A DNA stretch of 64,000 nt, from the NCBI GenBank assembly GCA_910585465.1, contig CAJUEW010000014.1:31415-95414 (forward strand). Direction: 5' to 3'. This DNA comes from an uncultured Lachnospiraceae bacterium (GTDB taxonomy: Bacteria > Bacillota > Clostridia > Lachnospirales > Lachnospiraceae). Positions 1 through 8,901 of this stretch are shown one piece after another. The translations under genes and the position numbers were made by a program. How positions within the stretch are numbered: the first letter of the stretch is position 1; the number at the start of each line of letters is the position of its first letter. The notes beneath the pieces are model-generated. The model did not search any database. It was not told the DNA's origin and worked only from the letters and a program-made list of their open reading frames with translations.

Positions 1-102
1 CACTCTGGCATTCTTCTTCGTTTTCCTGACTGCTTCCATTAAAAAATCATTCAGCCATTCTCTTGTAAAATGGTCATCATCACAGATAATCAACTGAATC
101 AT
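1..102 (-). CDS. Response regulator, N-terminal fragment (runs off the window)
   Basis: Only the first 34 codons are inside the window. They begin MIQLIICDDD, the first beta strand and acidic pocket of a CheY-type receiver domain, where the aspartate cluster binds Mg2+ during phosphorylation. The ATG at 102-100 is preceded by GGAGGG at 116-111, a good ribosome binding site. The start resembles LytTR-type regulators of Firmicutes (IxICDDD), but the output domain is not visible, so the subfamily is an inference. Confidence 0.7.
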   Translation of the reverse strand, partial: MIQLIICDDDHFTREWLNDFLMEAVRKTKKNARV

Positions 103-119
103 CCATCGATCCCTCCAAT

Positions 120-190
120 TATAAATATCATACCAGCTTTATTCCAATTTCTCTTTTTTTGTCACCAATCTCCCTTTTTTGTCATGAAAT
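120..190 (-). promoter_or_regulatory. Candidate promoter with two direct repeats upstream of the response-regulator gene
   Basis: On the minus strand two copies of TGACAAAAAA (184-175 and 164-155) lie 20 bp apart, about two helical turns. They are followed by a possible -10 box TATGAT at 132-127, about 25 nt upstream of the start codon. No good -35 box is present at the usual spacing. Direct repeats on one helix face next to a weak -35 are typical of promoters activated by LytTR-type regulators, so autoregulation is plausible but unproven. Confidence 0.35.
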
Positions 191-499
191 CATTATAGCA
201 TTGCCATTTCTGGAAAACCATCCTGAACTCCTACTTAGCCGGAGCAATCTGTATGCAGACCGGGTACACCTCAATGAGAATGGGCAGCAGGGATAAGCTG
301 ACTTCATCTGCAACAATATACGGAAATAAGCCTCTGATACAGAGAAAGGAACCGCTGCTGCAGTCCCTTTCTCAAAATCTGACCATGAATATTCATCATT
401 ATTTTTTGTAACAGTTCAGCCAGAACACAGATGGCGACAGCAGCGGAAAGCACCGCAGGCGCGTTTTGCGAATGGACGCGGCTGAACGAACGGTAACTT
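191..499. other. Gene-poor stretch between the response regulator and jetD
   Basis: No recognisable gene or RNA was found. A minus-strand reading frame of 67 codons (507-304, TTG start overlapping the end of jetD) is open but has no recognised domain and no clear ribosome binding site. A plus-strand frame of similar length also exists. This may be decayed coding sequence at the edge of the defence region. Confidence 0.4.
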
Positions 500-1834
500 T
501 TATTCAAACAGCCTCTGCTCCTGCTTAATATCCTTTACCATCAAATCAATCAAATGCTCCTGATATCCTGCTCTTTTTTCTTTCTTTAAAACCTCTGCCA
601 GCTCTTTTAGTTGGACATTTACAATCTTATCTACTTTCTTCAGGCGCTTTTCTGTTAACTCTTCATCCGATATGGAACGATAATAGTCCTCCACCGTCAT
701 TCTCCAAAGAAAAATCCGTTCCGGGCTTCTTGTAATGACTTTATCTGCTATTTCAATTCCTTCTGGATCAATGTCACCGCAATAATACAATTTACATCCT
801 GATTTTATCAGCATATCAATCAAAAACAAAGAAGCCGTCTTTAACTGTCCTGAAGTACACATAACAGAATATTCTTCTCCGCCCATCTCCTCGCATACTT
901 GGGAAAAAACCATCTGGTTTTCGATAATAAATACTTTTTTTCCGCTGCTCTCTGCCCTTGTCAGCCTGCTTAAATTGGAAAGTGTCAGGACATATTTCTC
1001 ACCCTTCTCAATAAAATGCCGATAGGATTCATGCTCACGATCACTCTCATAGAAATGAATCCCGTAGCATGTGGTGTAACTGGAAATATCATCCGGATAA
1101 ATCCCTGACATATAGTACAGTGCCAAAACATCCTCCTGCCCCCTTGGTTCCTCTGTTTTGCATATAAAACTTAAAGCGCTGAGCAGCAAACGTCCCGCTC
1201 CGTTCTGCCTGTCAAAATAATGGGGATTTTTTGTTATTTCAGCACCCAGCACAGCCAGCCTGACACATTCTTTTCTACTCCCGTCCGCCAGATACTCCAA
1301 TGCTCCGCAGACTTCCAAAAGCACTTCTTTTATAACAATCTCCGATTTTCCTCTTTCCCTCATAATAAGCTGATAACCGTATTTTCTCTGCTCCCATACT
1401 GCTCTCAGCCAAAGAACTCCCCTGGCTCCAGCGCCAAACCGATCTGTTACCTCATTCAGCAGCATCTCCCAAAACCGTTTATTTAACTCGTTTTTTTCTT
1501 CCTTCTTCTGCCTGTTTGACAGTATCTTTTCTCCAAAATATTCTTCTACAAGTTTCTCTACCTCGATATCACGGTACTTTGTTTCATTTAATGCCGTCTG
1601 CAGTTCTGAAACAGAAAATATAAAATCACCTGACACCAGGCCTTTCCCAAAAACCGAACCTATTGCCCTGCATTCTGCTTCCGATAAATTTTCAAGACAG
1701 ATTTTCCCGGAAAGTTTTCCGTATTTTATATATTTTTTCCTCATTTCCATAAACATACGGACATATGCTTTATTTTTTCTGAAATAAAAAGCGCATTCTT
1801 CTAAAAGATTTTCTCTCACCTCACTGCTCCTCAA
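500..1834 (-). CDS. jetD: Wadjet type II protein JetD (DUF2399/TIGR02679-like Toprim nuclease)
   Basis: Nuclease subunit of a Wadjet system, which cuts closed circular plasmid DNA after the JetABC condensin-like motor has extruded it. The 444-residue protein has the C-terminal Toprim-type signature YYCGDIDPEG (about residues 350-359), the likely metal-binding aspartate pair. An upstream FIIEN strand near residue 305 could supply the conserved glutamate. It is the last gene of a four-gene operon and overlaps jetC by 14 nt, implying translational coupling. Family assignment rests on the signature, the length and the exact gene order; cleavage activity is inferred from the family. Confidence 0.9.
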   Translation of the reverse strand: MRSSEVRENLLEECAFYFRKNKAYVRMFMEMRKKYIKYGKLSGKICLENLSEAECRAIGSVFGKGLVSGDFIFSVSELQTALNETKYRDIEVEKLVEEYFGEKILSNRQKKEEKNELNKRFWEMLLNEVTDRFGAGARGVLWLRAVWEQRKYGYQLIMRERGKSEIVIKEVLLEVCGALEYLADGSRKECVRLAVLGAEITKNPHYFDRQNGAGRLLLSALSFICKTEEPRGQEDVLALYYMSGIYPDDISSYTTCYGIHFYESDREHESYRHFIEKGEKYVLTLSNLSRLTRAESSGKKVFIIENQMVFSQVCEEMGGEEYSVMCTSGQLKTASLFLIDMLIKSGCKLYYCGDIDPEGIEIADKVITRSPERIFLWRMTVEDYYRSISDEELTEKRLKKVDKIVNVQLKELAEVLKKEKRAGYQEHLIDLMVKDIKQEQRLFE

Positions 1835-4800
1835 TTATTCTCTGCTTTCCGTTCCATAGGTAATAAATAACCGTCACCACCTGAGAATTTGCCGGTCTGA
1901 GCAATTCTGCGATCCGCAGGAAGGGGACGGAAGCGTAACATCCCCACAGCACTTGTGAATTCATGATATAATCAAAATCAAATTTGCTTACAAGAGCAAA
2001 CATGCTGCTGATATTTTTATCATCCACACCTGCAAATGCTTCATCCAACGCGATTATTCTCGGCAGATCATCATGTTCTGCTTTTTTGTACTGCGCATTC
2101 ACCGCCGCAAATAAAGGGACATACATCGCCATCGCTTTTTCCCCTCCGCTGAACCGGTTAAAGGCTCCATTGGTCAATTCCTTTTGATTCTCGTCATTCC
2201 GGTAATAAAACATTTTAAACTCGAACCACTTCCGATAATCTAACGCCTCTCTCACCAAATCAGAATAACTCAGGACTTCACCGTTTTCTTCCGCCATCCG
2301 CTTTACCATATAAATCTTATTTCTAAAATGAGCGGAAATTTTTTCGATATCCTCTGTTGTCATTAATTCCCGGTCCCGATTTAACAGCTTCTCCAATTCC
2401 GCTGTATCCAATTCGCCTTCTCCTCCTGCTGTCTTTGCCCGCCAATCCAGTGAAAAGGTCAGTGACATAGAAGTATCCATTTTACGCATAAGAGAAGACA
2501 TATCCTGAATCCACTTCCTGCTTTCCGCAATGCGGACATTCAGCTTTCTACTTAATGTATCCGACAAAATATTTTCAAACAGCTCCCTGTCCTTCTGGCG
2601 AATTAACAGTTCGGTTTCATCAATCCGTTCTTTCATTATTTTATAGAAATCTTCAAAATACAGTTTGCGTCCCTGCATATAGGAGACAATCCTATAGCGC
2701 TTACGCAGCACCATAGCATCGTTTGTTTCTTCTGCAAAACATTCTTCCATAAATGTCCCATAATTCACCAGACTTCCGATATGCGCATGGAAAATCCGGT
2801 CCAGATTCGCCACAATCTCTGCTACCGACTTATTTCTGTCACTTTCCCTTACTATCCCCCTCGCCTGTACTGCTGCTTCCGGAATTGTTTTGCTTTCTCT
2901 CGCAAATACAAGCCCCAGCGATAACTCCTCTTCAAAATATTTTCGCAGCCGGGCCTCTTTCTCCATTTTTTCCATAACTATATTTTTTTGTCTTACAATA
3001 TCCGGCTCCAGTTTTATTACATCATTTTCCCACACAGCCTGCTTCTTACCTAATTCACGTTCTTCCTCATCTTTCTTAAGCAGTTCTTCCTTAACCGTTT
3101 TCAGTCGTTCCGCTTTCTCTTTATTTTCAGGCGCATTCAGAAATTCTTCCAGTTTTTCTATTTGCAGCTTCTGCTCCTGCACCTCTCGTTCCGTCCTTCT
3201 TTTATAAATATCTTCTGTGTCGATTGCCTCGTCCTCTTTTTCAATCAACTGCTTATACATATCTTTACTGTTCTGCTCAGCAGAGAAACTCATTGCAGCC
3301 ATCTGAAATGATGCGGTCTGATTTTTATACGCCTGAAGCGCTTCCAAAATTTCCTCATAACTCTCAATATTTCTTTCGTAGGGCAGTTCCCGGCAGCTAA
3401 CTATTACCCGCTGCGCAGACTGCTTTTTCCTGATCTCACACTCTTCTTTTTCCTGTTGTTTCTTACTGCATTCTTCACTGCATTTTTTAAATATCCAGTC
3501 TAAATCCTTCTTCATGGCAATTGCCTGATCCAGTTCGTCAAATGCAGGCAGCCTGTGATACTCTCTCTGCAGGATTTCAAGCCGTTTCCTTAATATATCG
3601 ATTTCTTTCTCCAACGCCTCTGACTCCCGCTGCAAAAGCCGCAATTCTTCCCTCTTGCTTCTGATCTGTTCCTTCTTCTTTTCCCTTCTTATAGCTTCTC
3701 CAATATAACATGCTTCCTTTTCAGGTTTACTGTACCCCTCCACTGCACCATGCCTGAAATAGCCATTCGGTCTTAACACAATCCGGCAGTCATCTTCTTC
3801 CCCGATATTGGATAAAATTTGCTTTGTCATCCTCTGCAGTTCCGGATCCCCTGCAGTCGCTTTCAGTTTATCATACCCGCAGTTTCCGGAATCCTTTAAC
3901 CATAGAATCTTATCTGACCATTCTCCCAGAATCTGCATTGCTCTTGCATAATCTTTGTTTGCAACGACTAATGCATCCAAAATACCCGCATCCTCTAACT
4001 GACATTCTATTAAATCTCGATCCTGCACGGAGACACCCTCTGCAAAATCAACCGCCTCATATAAGGGCAGAAAAGAAATACTGTTTTTTGATAAACACTC
4101 TCTCGTCTTACATAAAATTTCTTTGCGCAAAGGAGTTATCTCGGGAGCCATTTCCAGTTCTTCCAGTTCTCTCATACAGACCCTTACAGATTCTGTCTTC
4201 TTTTCTCCTTGTACCTCAAGGACAGAAAGTTCACTCCCCAGCTTTTGGTTTTTAATCTTCCATATATTTCCCGCAAGATCGCGTATATTTCCATAATCCG
4301 CTATGCCCTGATAATTCTGAATATACCCTGATAGTTGTTCCAGCTCTGCTTTTGACAAATAAAATTCCTGATTTATCTGACCCAATCCATAATATGCCTC
4401 AATCAGATCATCCCTTAACAAATCCTCCATCTTCTCCGCATCATTTACCTGCTGCTGAGCCTGCGCCTTCTTTTCTTCCAGAATGCTGCATTCTTCCGAC
4501 AGTTTGTCCCATTGTATCTGTACTTCCTTAAACCTCTTAAGTTCCGTTAATGCCGCTTCTACATCTTTACATACTTTTTCAAGCTCTTTTTTGATTTTGT
4601 TACATTCCATATATCCGTCCGGACTCTTCCACAGGCTTAAGATTTGTTCATGTCCGGAAAAGCAGACGACTTCCTGCAGTTCATTCATTTCATTCACGAA
4701 CTGCTCTATCTCCATCTGATATGCACTGATATTCCTTTCCACTTCACGTATTTTGGCATCATATTCCCGTATCGTATTCCTGTGTCTCTCAATATTTTGG

Positions 4801-5858
4801 CGAGACTTATCAACCTCCCTTTCCGCGTCTTCCTGGCGTTTCCGGCATTGCCTTAATTTTTCATCTGCTTCCTCTAAGTCCGTTGTCCCGATTGCTTTCA
4901 TCTCACACTCCAACAGACTTTTTTTCTCTTTGAGTTCAACGCTTTTTCTGTACGCGTCCTCTAACTTTTCTCTCGTTTCCTTTAGTTCTTCTGTTTCCGC
5001 TTCCAGCCTTCCCCTGGCTTCATCAACCAGTTCCTTTTCTTCCAAATATGCGGCGGCTTTCTGCCCCAACATGTACTGATTATATTTTACATACTCATTT
5101 CGTATGCTCTGCAGATCTTTGTAAGCTCTTTTTAGACCCCCCAGCTTATCCTGTATGCTATCCATCTTCTCCATAGCGTCCACCATAGCACGCAGATCCT
5201 CATCAGACAAAGTCTGCAGGGAATCATTGAGTATCTCATATACTTTCTTCGGAGTAAATTCTTTGGAAAGCTTTGGCGCCCTTACTTTGATCAACAGTCT
5301 TATAAACTGTTCATACTGTTCCAATCTTGGAAATCCAAATATATGTTTATTCACCAATCCCATATATTCTTTCTGTGCTTCCGTAAACAGATTGTTTTCG
5401 CCCAACTCCTTTTTCATCTCCTGCTTTGTGTAAGCAATCTTCGTATTCCCCACTTCCCGATACAACTGAAAGTCATACCCAATTCTTCTCCCATCCAGCA
5501 CAACAAAGCCCCAAAAGCCCATGGCTTTCCCTTTTTTTGCCTGCTGCCCGATTCCAATCGTCCGATAACGGTTTCCCTTTTGGAACTCCAGATACAGATA
5601 GCCGGTTGCTTCCTCCTTTTCTCCATCATTCAAAAAATAATATTCCATTCTCCTGTCACTGGAGCCAAAAGGATCTAAACGGCTGGGAGTCCTGTCCCCA
5701 TCCAGTATAAAAGGAATAAAACTCTGCGTTGTAATGGATTTCCCTGAACCGTTCTGTCCCCGAAGCAGCAATTTGCCCTCTGCAAAAGAAAATGCTTCAT
5801 CGTCATACAGCCAGAAATTTACGAATCCTATTCGATTCATATGCCAACGTTCATTCAT
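1821..5858 (-). CDS. jetC: Wadjet type II protein JetC (SMC/MukB-like ATPase, TIGR02680-like)
   Basis: SMC-like motor ATPase of the Wadjet complex. The Walker A motif GQNGSGKS is at residues 34-41, directly after the NFWLYDDEAF segment typical of this family. A very long charged coiled-coil region fills about residues 240-1100. The ABC signature SGGEK lies near residue 1237 and Walker B RIIALDEAF near 1267-1275, followed by a conserved D-loop (AGVD). At 1345 aa it is full length with no interrupted motif. It overlaps jetB by 8 nt and jetD by 14 nt. With JetA and JetB it should form a condensin-like loop extruder; that role is from the family. Confidence 0.93.
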   Translation of the reverse strand: MNERWHMNRIGFVNFWLYDDEAFSFAEGKLLLRGQNGSGKSITTQSFIPFILDGDRTPSRLDPFGSSDRRMEYYFLNDGEKEEATGYLYLEFQKGNRYRTIGIGQQAKKGKAMGFWGFVVLDGRRIGYDFQLYREVGNTKIAYTKQEMKKELGENNLFTEAQKEYMGLVNKHIFGFPRLEQYEQFIRLLIKVRAPKLSKEFTPKKVYEILNDSLQTLSDEDLRAMVDAMEKMDSIQDKLGGLKRAYKDLQSIRNEYVKYNQYMLGQKAAAYLEEKELVDEARGRLEAETEELKETREKLEDAYRKSVELKEKKSLLECEMKAIGTTDLEEADEKLRQCRKRQEDAEREVDKSRQNIERHRNTIREYDAKIREVERNISAYQMEIEQFVNEMNELQEVVCFSGHEQILSLWKSPDGYMECNKIKKELEKVCKDVEAALTELKRFKEVQIQWDKLSEECSILEEKKAQAQQQVNDAEKMEDLLRDDLIEAYYGLGQINQEFYLSKAELEQLSGYIQNYQGIADYGNIRDLAGNIWKIKNQKLGSELSVLEVQGEKKTESVRVCMRELEELEMAPEITPLRKEILCKTRECLSKNSISFLPLYEAVDFAEGVSVQDRDLIECQLEDAGILDALVVANKDYARAMQILGEWSDKILWLKDSGNCGYDKLKATAGDPELQRMTKQILSNIGEEDDCRIVLRPNGYFRHGAVEGYSKPEKEACYIGEAIRREKKKEQIRSKREELRLLQRESEALEKEIDILRKRLEILQREYHRLPAFDELDQAIAMKKDLDWIFKKCSEECSKKQQEKEECEIRKKQSAQRVIVSCRELPYERNIESYEEILEALQAYKNQTASFQMAAMSFSAEQNSKDMYKQLIEKEDEAIDTEDIYKRRTEREVQEQKLQIEKLEEFLNAPENKEKAERLKTVKEELLKKDEEERELGKKQAVWENDVIKLEPDIVRQKNIVMEKMEKEARLRKYFEEELSLGLVFARESKTIPEAAVQARGIVRESDRNKSVAEIVANLDRIFHAHIGSLVNYGTFMEECFAEETNDAMVLRKRYRIVSYMQGRKLYFEDFYKIMKERIDETELLIRQKDRELFENILSDTLSRKLNVRIAESRKWIQDMSSLMRKMDTSMSLTFSLDWRAKTAGGEGELDTAELEKLLNRDRELMTTEDIEKISAHFRNKIYMVKRMAEENGEVLSYSDLVREALDYRKWFEFKMFYYRNDENQKELTNGAFNRFSGGEKAMAMYVPLFAAVNAQYKKAEHDDLPRIIALDEAFAGVDDKNISSMFALVSKFDFDYIMNSQVLWGCYASVPFLRIAELLRPANSQVVTVIYYLWNGKQRIIEEQ

Positions 5859-7008
5859 TTGCTTTCTCCTTTGTCTGAAAATCTGCCGGATAATCCCCGA
5901 TTATTTTTCCCGCTGACGGATAAATAACAATCTCCTCATCATGCTCGTCAATCATTATCCATGACTTCATGTAAGAAATAACCGCCGTCAACAGCTTTGT
6001 ATCTTCCATCTCCCTGTATTCCTTACTCCATGCCTGTCTATATCTGTCACGGCAATGATAAAGTTCTGCCTGAAACTCTTTTTTTGAAACCACAATACAC
6101 TCATCACGCCTTTTCTGCCAGGCGCCTGTTTCCGCTTTTTCCCTGATTAATCTGCACAAAAGTAAAACCAGCTCCGGAAGCATAGCCTCTCTGGGATGCC
6201 GTTCTCCAAAGCTGTCCTCTTCATTCATTACCAAAAAAGCGACGTTTTTATGTATATGAAGCTGTCCTCCCAAATATTCACTGAGATTTTTCTGTATCCA
6301 CTGCCTCTGGTTTTTTAGATAGATACTGTCTAAATCATCCGCCTGACTCCAATAAATGGCAGGTATGGAGACAAGCTGCCGGTATACACGGTTAATCCTG
6401 TAATGACCTCTGTCTGCTTCACTTTCCTCTGTCTGGCATCTTTCAAAATCCTGCCATGACTGAAAGTCTGCGATACTATATGCAAAATTTACTGCCATGT
6501 ATCTGGAAAGCCCCGTATTTTCATATAAAATTTCCTGTCGTATACTGCTGCTGACAGTATCCCTGTTCCCCTCATATGCTTCCAGCAGTCTCATGTTCTC
6601 ACAAAACTGCAAAACCCGTACAAGAGATTTTCTCTGGGTAAATGATGTCCAATCCACATCGAGCACACCTTTTAACTGCAGCTCCAGCATATCCACCAAT
6701 TCCGATAATAAAAACTGCTCCTGCTCCTCTTTATCTTCCAGAAAGGCTAAGACGGCGCAAAAAAGACAATAATCCCTGCTTTCTGTAAAGTCTGTAATTC
6801 CCATAAAGCCTTCCGCATGGGCAGGAATTTTTTCTGCCTTTAATATCTGTTCGTTATTAATAATTGCCCACCCTAATTGTTCACGAAAAAACTTCTGACA
6901 TTTGGGCAGTTCCCTGCGCACTCTCGTATATAATTCTTTATCTTTCTTTTTATCAATCCAACAGTTTTCTATTAACGCCTTTACTGCTTCCATTCTATTC
7001 ATCCTCAA
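5851..7008 (-). CDS. jetB: Wadjet type II protein JetB (DUF2398/TIGR02678-like, kleisin-associated subunit)
   Basis: This 385-residue protein has the length and position of the DUF2398 (TIGR02678) family found between the DUF2397 and SMC-like genes of type II Wadjet. It is thought to be the small winged-helix (KITE-like) subunit that binds the kleisin. The sequence shows an acidic, mostly helical protein with no catalytic motif. It overlaps jetA by 14 nt and jetC by 8 nt, so all four genes appear to be made from one transcript. Assignment relies strongly on gene order. Confidence 0.85.
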   Translation of the reverse strand: MRMNRMEAVKALIENCWIDKKKDKELYTRVRRELPKCQKFFREQLGWAIINNEQILKAEKIPAHAEGFMGITDFTESRDYCLFCAVLAFLEDKEEQEQFLLSELVDMLELQLKGVLDVDWTSFTQRKSLVRVLQFCENMRLLEAYEGNRDTVSSSIRQEILYENTGLSRYMAVNFAYSIADFQSWQDFERCQTEESEADRGHYRINRVYRQLVSIPAIYWSQADDLDSIYLKNQRQWIQKNLSEYLGGQLHIHKNVAFLVMNEEDSFGERHPREAMLPELVLLLCRLIREKAETGAWQKRRDECIVVSKKEFQAELYHCRDRYRQAWSKEYREMEDTKLLTAVISYMKSWIMIDEHDEEIVIYPSAGKIIGDYPADFQTKEKANE

Positions 7009-8470
7009 ACTGAAATACGTATACAGGCATCACCAGTTCTCCATCCTCACATTTCAAAGTATGGCTGCCCTCTAGCTTTTTTAAGCGAAAGGCCTGTCCA
7101 TATTCTGTCCGCCCGCTTTTAGAAGCAGTCAGATTGGCCTGCGCAATCCAGCGCAGAAGCGTTTCCCTGGTAGCCGCCGAGATACAGTCATTGATCTGGC
7201 TGATATCCAGCTGGTTATCTCTGATATATTTAGTAACCAGCCTTTTGTCTTCTTCGAGTTTTTTCAAATATTGATTCCGCTGTGCAAGCTTTTCCAGATT
7301 TTTACTTTCAAAGCCTGACTTATACATTCTGGGCTTATATGTTCTGGTATGCGGCTTCAATTCATATTCTGATGGTATTTCATCAAAAACACCACTGTTT
7401 ATGCTATCAGTAGACCGTGGGCAGTTTACTTTAAAATGCCTTACATGCTGTATTCCAAATACATGTGCCGAAAGTTTATGTGCCGTTTCCACAGTTTCGC
7501 ACTGTGCAAACATCTGAATAAATTTCTTATAATCTTCCTTACGGCTGATTCCCCAATTTTGCAGCTGTACAATCAAAGCTGCATTCTGTATGATTTTTCT
7601 AATGACTTCATCTGTAATATCCAACACTTTCTGACTTTCGCTTGGATACTTATCTGTTGAAACAAACCAGTCCGACAAACTCTGCCATTTTCCATAGATG
7701 TTTCCCCTTATTACATTCTCTCTTAGATTCCGTATTTCCGAATCCGGATGCGGAATTGACAATTCACTTTCAATGACCTTTTCCAATACTTCATTTATTG
7801 TCTTCCGGGACAGATTTTTAATTATATTTTCTATTCGTATGGATTTACTCTGAAGCTGCTGCACAAATTCCTGTAAATAAGAAATAAATCTGTCTTTGTG
7901 TACAACAAACTCAACAGATTTAAAAATTTTATCTGATTTTCCTGAATAGAACTCCCTCAGATAATCCTGATAATTTTGATTTAATCTTTTAAAATCTTCC
8001 TGTAAATTGCTCCACCACTCATTTACTATATTTGGTTCCTGATGATTCATCTGTTCCATTTCACTCAGAGCGCTTTCTATCCGCACGAAATAATTCATAG
8101 AAAGATTACCGCTGTCCAGAAAAAGATTTTCCAGCCTTACCGTCATTCTCTCTATCTCTACCGCATATTCCGACATTGTATAACGGTATTGCTTATTTTT
8201 ATATTCTGCAATCGTGTAAACCCTTTTAGGATCCTGAATAGGTGTAAGATTCTTCCAGCCAACCAGTGCTTCTAAGTCTGCTTTCAACTGTTCCATAGGA
8301 TAATCCGAAAATTCCGGGTACTCCCTGAGCAATTCCAGGATCTCTTCCTTATATAACTGAAAATGCATCCTTTCATATTCCACAAAAAAAATCCTCATAA
8401 TACGCCTGTATTGCGGAGCATTACCCGCGGATAAATATGCGGTTTCCTGAATTGATTCTAAATATTTCAA
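6995..8470 (-). CDS. jetA: Wadjet type II protein JetA (DUF2397/TIGR02677-like kleisin)
   Basis: First gene of the Wadjet operon, 491 aa. The N-terminus carries the family pattern YLSAGNAPQYRRIMRIFF, and the protein has the long helical body expected of the kleisin-like subunit that bridges the JetC heads. The reading frame opens with TTG at 8470, immediately preceded by an in-frame TAG, so no upstream start is possible. The only upstream purine-rich run is GGGG at about 10 nt. TTG is my preferred start because the conserved N-terminal pattern would be lost from the next Met (residue 25). Confidence 0.88.
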   Translation of the reverse strand: MKYLESIQETAYLSAGNAPQYRRIMRIFFVEYERMHFQLYKEEILELLREYPEFSDYPMEQLKADLEALVGWKNLTPIQDPKRVYTIAEYKNKQYRYTMSEYAVEIERMTVRLENLFLDSGNLSMNYFVRIESALSEMEQMNHQEPNIVNEWWSNLQEDFKRLNQNYQDYLREFYSGKSDKIFKSVEFVVHKDRFISYLQEFVQQLQSKSIRIENIIKNLSRKTINEVLEKVIESELSIPHPDSEIRNLRENVIRGNIYGKWQSLSDWFVSTDKYPSESQKVLDITDEVIRKIIQNAALIVQLQNWGISRKEDYKKFIQMFAQCETVETAHKLSAHVFGIQHVRHFKVNCPRSTDSINSGVFDEIPSEYELKPHTRTYKPRMYKSGFESKNLEKLAQRNQYLKKLEEDKRLVTKYIRDNQLDISQINDCISAATRETLLRWIAQANLTASKSGRTEYGQAFRLKKLEGSHTLKCEDGELVMPVYVFQFEDE

Positions 8471-8901
8471 CTATTATACCCCATGCCCGCTTTATCGGAC
8501 TGACAATCAATCATAGAAGGTAGTCTCTATCACTTCATATTTTCCTGCAATAATACTACCTGTGGATAATTTATAGGAAGTGGCAGCATCCGGGTTAATA
8601 ACTGTGGATTGCCGAACCCCTTATAAATTGTATCATAAAACAAACGGGAATAAAACCCATTGACTGGATTTCCTCTGGCTGGCCTGTCTATATGTTTTTT
8701 AATATCCCGCCAAAAATATACCCAGAATGCCAGAAAAACTATTCTTTTACTGCCCCTTAAAAAACACCCGAGCTATACTGCCCAGGTGTCCATACAACCC
8801 TATTATCGCATTTCGCATACCCGTTTCCGGGAATTCACTGTTCCGTATCGGTTACATCAATACAATATTTTCTGAAATAATGCCACAGGAATTTATGAAA
8901 G
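8471..8901. other. Intergenic region between the aerolysin-like gene and jetA
   Basis: About 430 bp without a credible gene. TATAAT lies at 8478-8473 on the minus strand but is too close to the jetA start to be its promoter. It is AT-rich, and no copy of the subtilase-tail repeat found further right was recognised. It may hold the Wadjet promoter, but no -35/-10 pair convinced me. Confidence 0.4.

Noticed and set aside
304..507. 67-codon minus-strand frame downstream of jetD
   Set aside because: TTG start, no ribosome binding site, no recognised domain. Kept only as a comment on the gene-poor stretch.
8473..8478. TATAAT as the jetA promoter
   Set aside because: It would start transcription within or after the only usable start codon, and no -35 box at 16-18 bp was found.
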